This document shows positions 32,011 through 33,305 of a stretch of DNA of 33,305 bases, piece after piece. The stretch covers positions 1 through 33,305 of the forward strand of contig CACIYM010000012.1 in NCBI GenBank assembly GCA_902590895.1, given 5' to 3'. Below the pieces are notes generated by a model. The model saw nothing but the letters and a program-made list of their open reading frames with translations, was not told the DNA's origin and made no database searches. Within the stretch, counting starts at the first letter, position 1, and each line of letters starts with the position of its first letter. The DNA is from an uncultured Alphaproteobacteria bacterium. Its GTDB lineage: Bacteria > Pseudomonadota > Alphaproteobacteria > Methylaequorales > Methylaequoraceae. The translations under genes and the position numbers were made by a program.

Positions 32011-33273
32011 TTATTTTAAAAGTTCAAAAATATTATTTTTAGTCGATGCCTTTTTAAAAATTAAATCTAAAATTTGCTGATCATCAATCTCAAAATTATG
32101 TTTTTCTTCAATATCGCTAACAAAATCAAAAATTTTTTTTGATCGATTGTCCTTTTCTTCAGTTTCCTCTAAAAATTTATAATTCCATTTATGATAATTC
32201 TCCCTGAAAATTTTTTGAAATTGCATAACATCCTTATTTGATAAATAACGTGTAAAATTGTAAAGATCTTTTTGTTTTCTGGTATTTTTTATGTGCTTAC
32301 CATCAAATCCGGTTATACCCGGTGTAAATGAGCCATCAAAAGTCTCTTTTAGACAGGAACTATCAAATTTAATGTTTAAATTTTTAAATATTTTGTTTAA
32401 TTCAAGCTTCAAATTTTTATGAAGGTCTTCAAGTTTTATAGCATATTCAACGCTATTATCTCTTGATTTAAGTTGTTGATCATCTTTGAATAAACCACTC
32501 AAACAGTGTGAGACAATATTCTTATCTTGTATTCCATTAAATCTGCCTTTAGGTTCTAAGTATCTCTTTATATGACTGACAAAAGTTTGAATAGGATGCC
32601 TAATTGTATGAATAATAGTCGTTTTTAAATAGTTTTTTTCTATTGTGTTTATTTCATACTTATCTGGGACGTGATGGTTATATAATATTATAAATTCTTT
32701 TTGTGCAGGTTTACATATACACATTGAATAAGACAAGAAAATAGTATCAAAGAATTCTTTATTATTTAATTTTTTTTTGCTTTTATACCTAATCGAAGAA
32801 AGTTCTAAAAAATATCTTATAAATTTATAAATATTAGGAAATTTTCTTTCGTTTTTGATTTTATTATCTCTTTCTGAAAATATAAAATCTTTTGGAATAT
32901 GTATATCAAGGTTTGTTCCATTGACCCTGACCATTTGATGTTCCCCTTTTTTATTTAAAGTTGCATAAAGTTCCAGAAAGTTGAAGAGTTGATCTTTAAT
33001 ATTTGCACCAGCAGGACTGTTATATTTGTTTGACCAATATGCCCTGAACTCCGATTTAATCGATAGAAAATTAGGATGACTTTCTAGTAAACCATAAAGA
33101 AACTGAGAACCGCTTCTTCCAAAATAAACTATACTAACGATTTTGTTACATTTTGATTTGCTATACTGATGCAACAACTTTTTGCTAATTTTGACCTTAT
33201 TTATTTTTTCTAAAATAATATCCATCTTTAATCTTTGAGTTATTAATACAATTTTCATTCCAAAACATGGCAT
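32011..33273 (-). CDS. Sulfotransferase family protein
   Basis: 420 residues. The PAPS 5'-phosphosulfate-binding loop is VSIVYFGRSGSQFLYGLLESHP (about 47-68). The 3'-phosphate region is visible as IIHTIRHPIQTFVSHIKRYL (about 240-260), with the family Arg and Ser. A long helical C-terminal part (EKIFRENYHKWNYKF) follows. It would transfer sulfate from PAPS to an unknown acceptor, perhaps a glycan. Convergent with cysQ, which removes the PAP formed. Three in-frame ATGs lie near the N-terminus (33273, 33258, 33225) and none has a clear ribosome site; the shortest (MDIILEKINK) is the more natural start. Sequence beyond 33273 holds nothing else. Confidence 0.8.
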   Translation of the reverse strand: MPCFGMKIVLITQRLKMDIILEKINKVKISKKLLHQYSKSKCNKIVSIVYFGRSGSQFLYGLLESHPNFLSIKSEFRAYWSNKYNSPAGANIKDQLFNFLELYATLNKKGEHQMVRVNGTNLDIHIPKDFIFSERDNKIKNERKFPNIYKFIRYFLELSSIRYKSKKKLNNKEFFDTIFLSYSMCICKPAQKEFIILYNHHVPDKYEINTIEKNYLKTTIIHTIRHPIQTFVSHIKRYLEPKGRFNGIQDKNIVSHCLSGLFKDDQQLKSRDNSVEYAIKLEDLHKNLKLELNKIFKNLNIKFDSSCLKETFDGSFTPGITGFDGKHIKNTRKQKDLYNFTRYLSNKDVMQFQKIFRENYHKWNYKFLEETEEKDNRSKKIFDFVSDIEEKHNFEIDDQQILDLIFKKASTKNNIFELLK

Positions 33274-33305
33274 ATTTTTTGCTCAATCTCATAATGCAAT
33301 TTAAA

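Overview
The window is AT-rich and gene-dense, with short intergenic gaps and an alphaproteobacterial or marine-proteobacterial look: Zur-type operators, late cobalamin genes cobT-cobS-cobC, two SSS symporters, an acrylyl-CoA reductase (AcuI/YhdH type) and the sulfotransferase/CysQ pair. I cannot name the genus. An AT-rich marine alphaproteobacterium is the best guess, and a gammaproteobacterium is not excluded. No ribosomal RNA, phage structural gene, integrase or CRISPR array was seen. The only RNA gene I can support is tRNA-Ser(UGA) near 29.0 kb.

Layout. 0-1.5 kb: a 5'-truncated L-lactate permease, with the start of a possible divergent gene at the window edge. 1.5-7.9 kb: a metal (probably zinc) region. 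A four-gene minus-strand operon (MerC-like membrane protein, ABC ATPase, FtsX-type permease with a His-rich periplasmic insert, DUF3299 protein) resembles the Zur-regulated Zrg-type importers. It faces a plus-strand operon (CDF-like transporter, His-rich CzcI-like protein, beta-barrel-like protein, MerP-like HMA protein, MerT-like protein). A DUF1826 gene follows. 8-16.8 kb: a DUF6279 lipoprotein, a phytanoyl-CoA-dioxygenase/methyltransferase/symporter operon, an MFS/methyltransferase pair and a second symporter. 16.9-19.3 kb: cobT-cobS-cobC, the nucleotide-loop end of cobalamin synthesis. 19.5-29.1 kb: a stack of small cargo blocks separated by copies of the 3' end of tRNA-Ser. 29.2-33.3 kb: acuI, a GT2 glycosyltransferase, cysQ and a sulfotransferase.

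Two signals stand out. First, the 17-bp 3' end of tRNA-Ser(UGA) (28967-28983) recurs exactly at 24709 and 26124 and in degraded form at 20167, 20711 and 23668. At several copies the tRNA-proximal side carries arm-site-like direct repeats and the other side a shared left-end sequence. This is the footprint expected from repeated site-specific integration at one tRNA gene. The blocks carry cargo but no integrase: a membrane protein; a flavin monooxygenase plus MetY; an outer-membrane barrel; a COG0523 GTPase; and a MORN-protease plus three coupled micro-ORFs. Second, the DUF1826 gene and the COG0523 GTPase, which sit 17 kb apart, have nearly the same promoter. In both, a Zur-like palindrome fills the 17-bp spacer between TTGAAA and the -10 box. 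A third, weaker Zur-like box lies between the two divergent metal operons. The COG0523 block therefore looks like a mobile zinc-scarcity gene that brings its own operator.

All family assignments come from reading motifs by eye; no database search was run.
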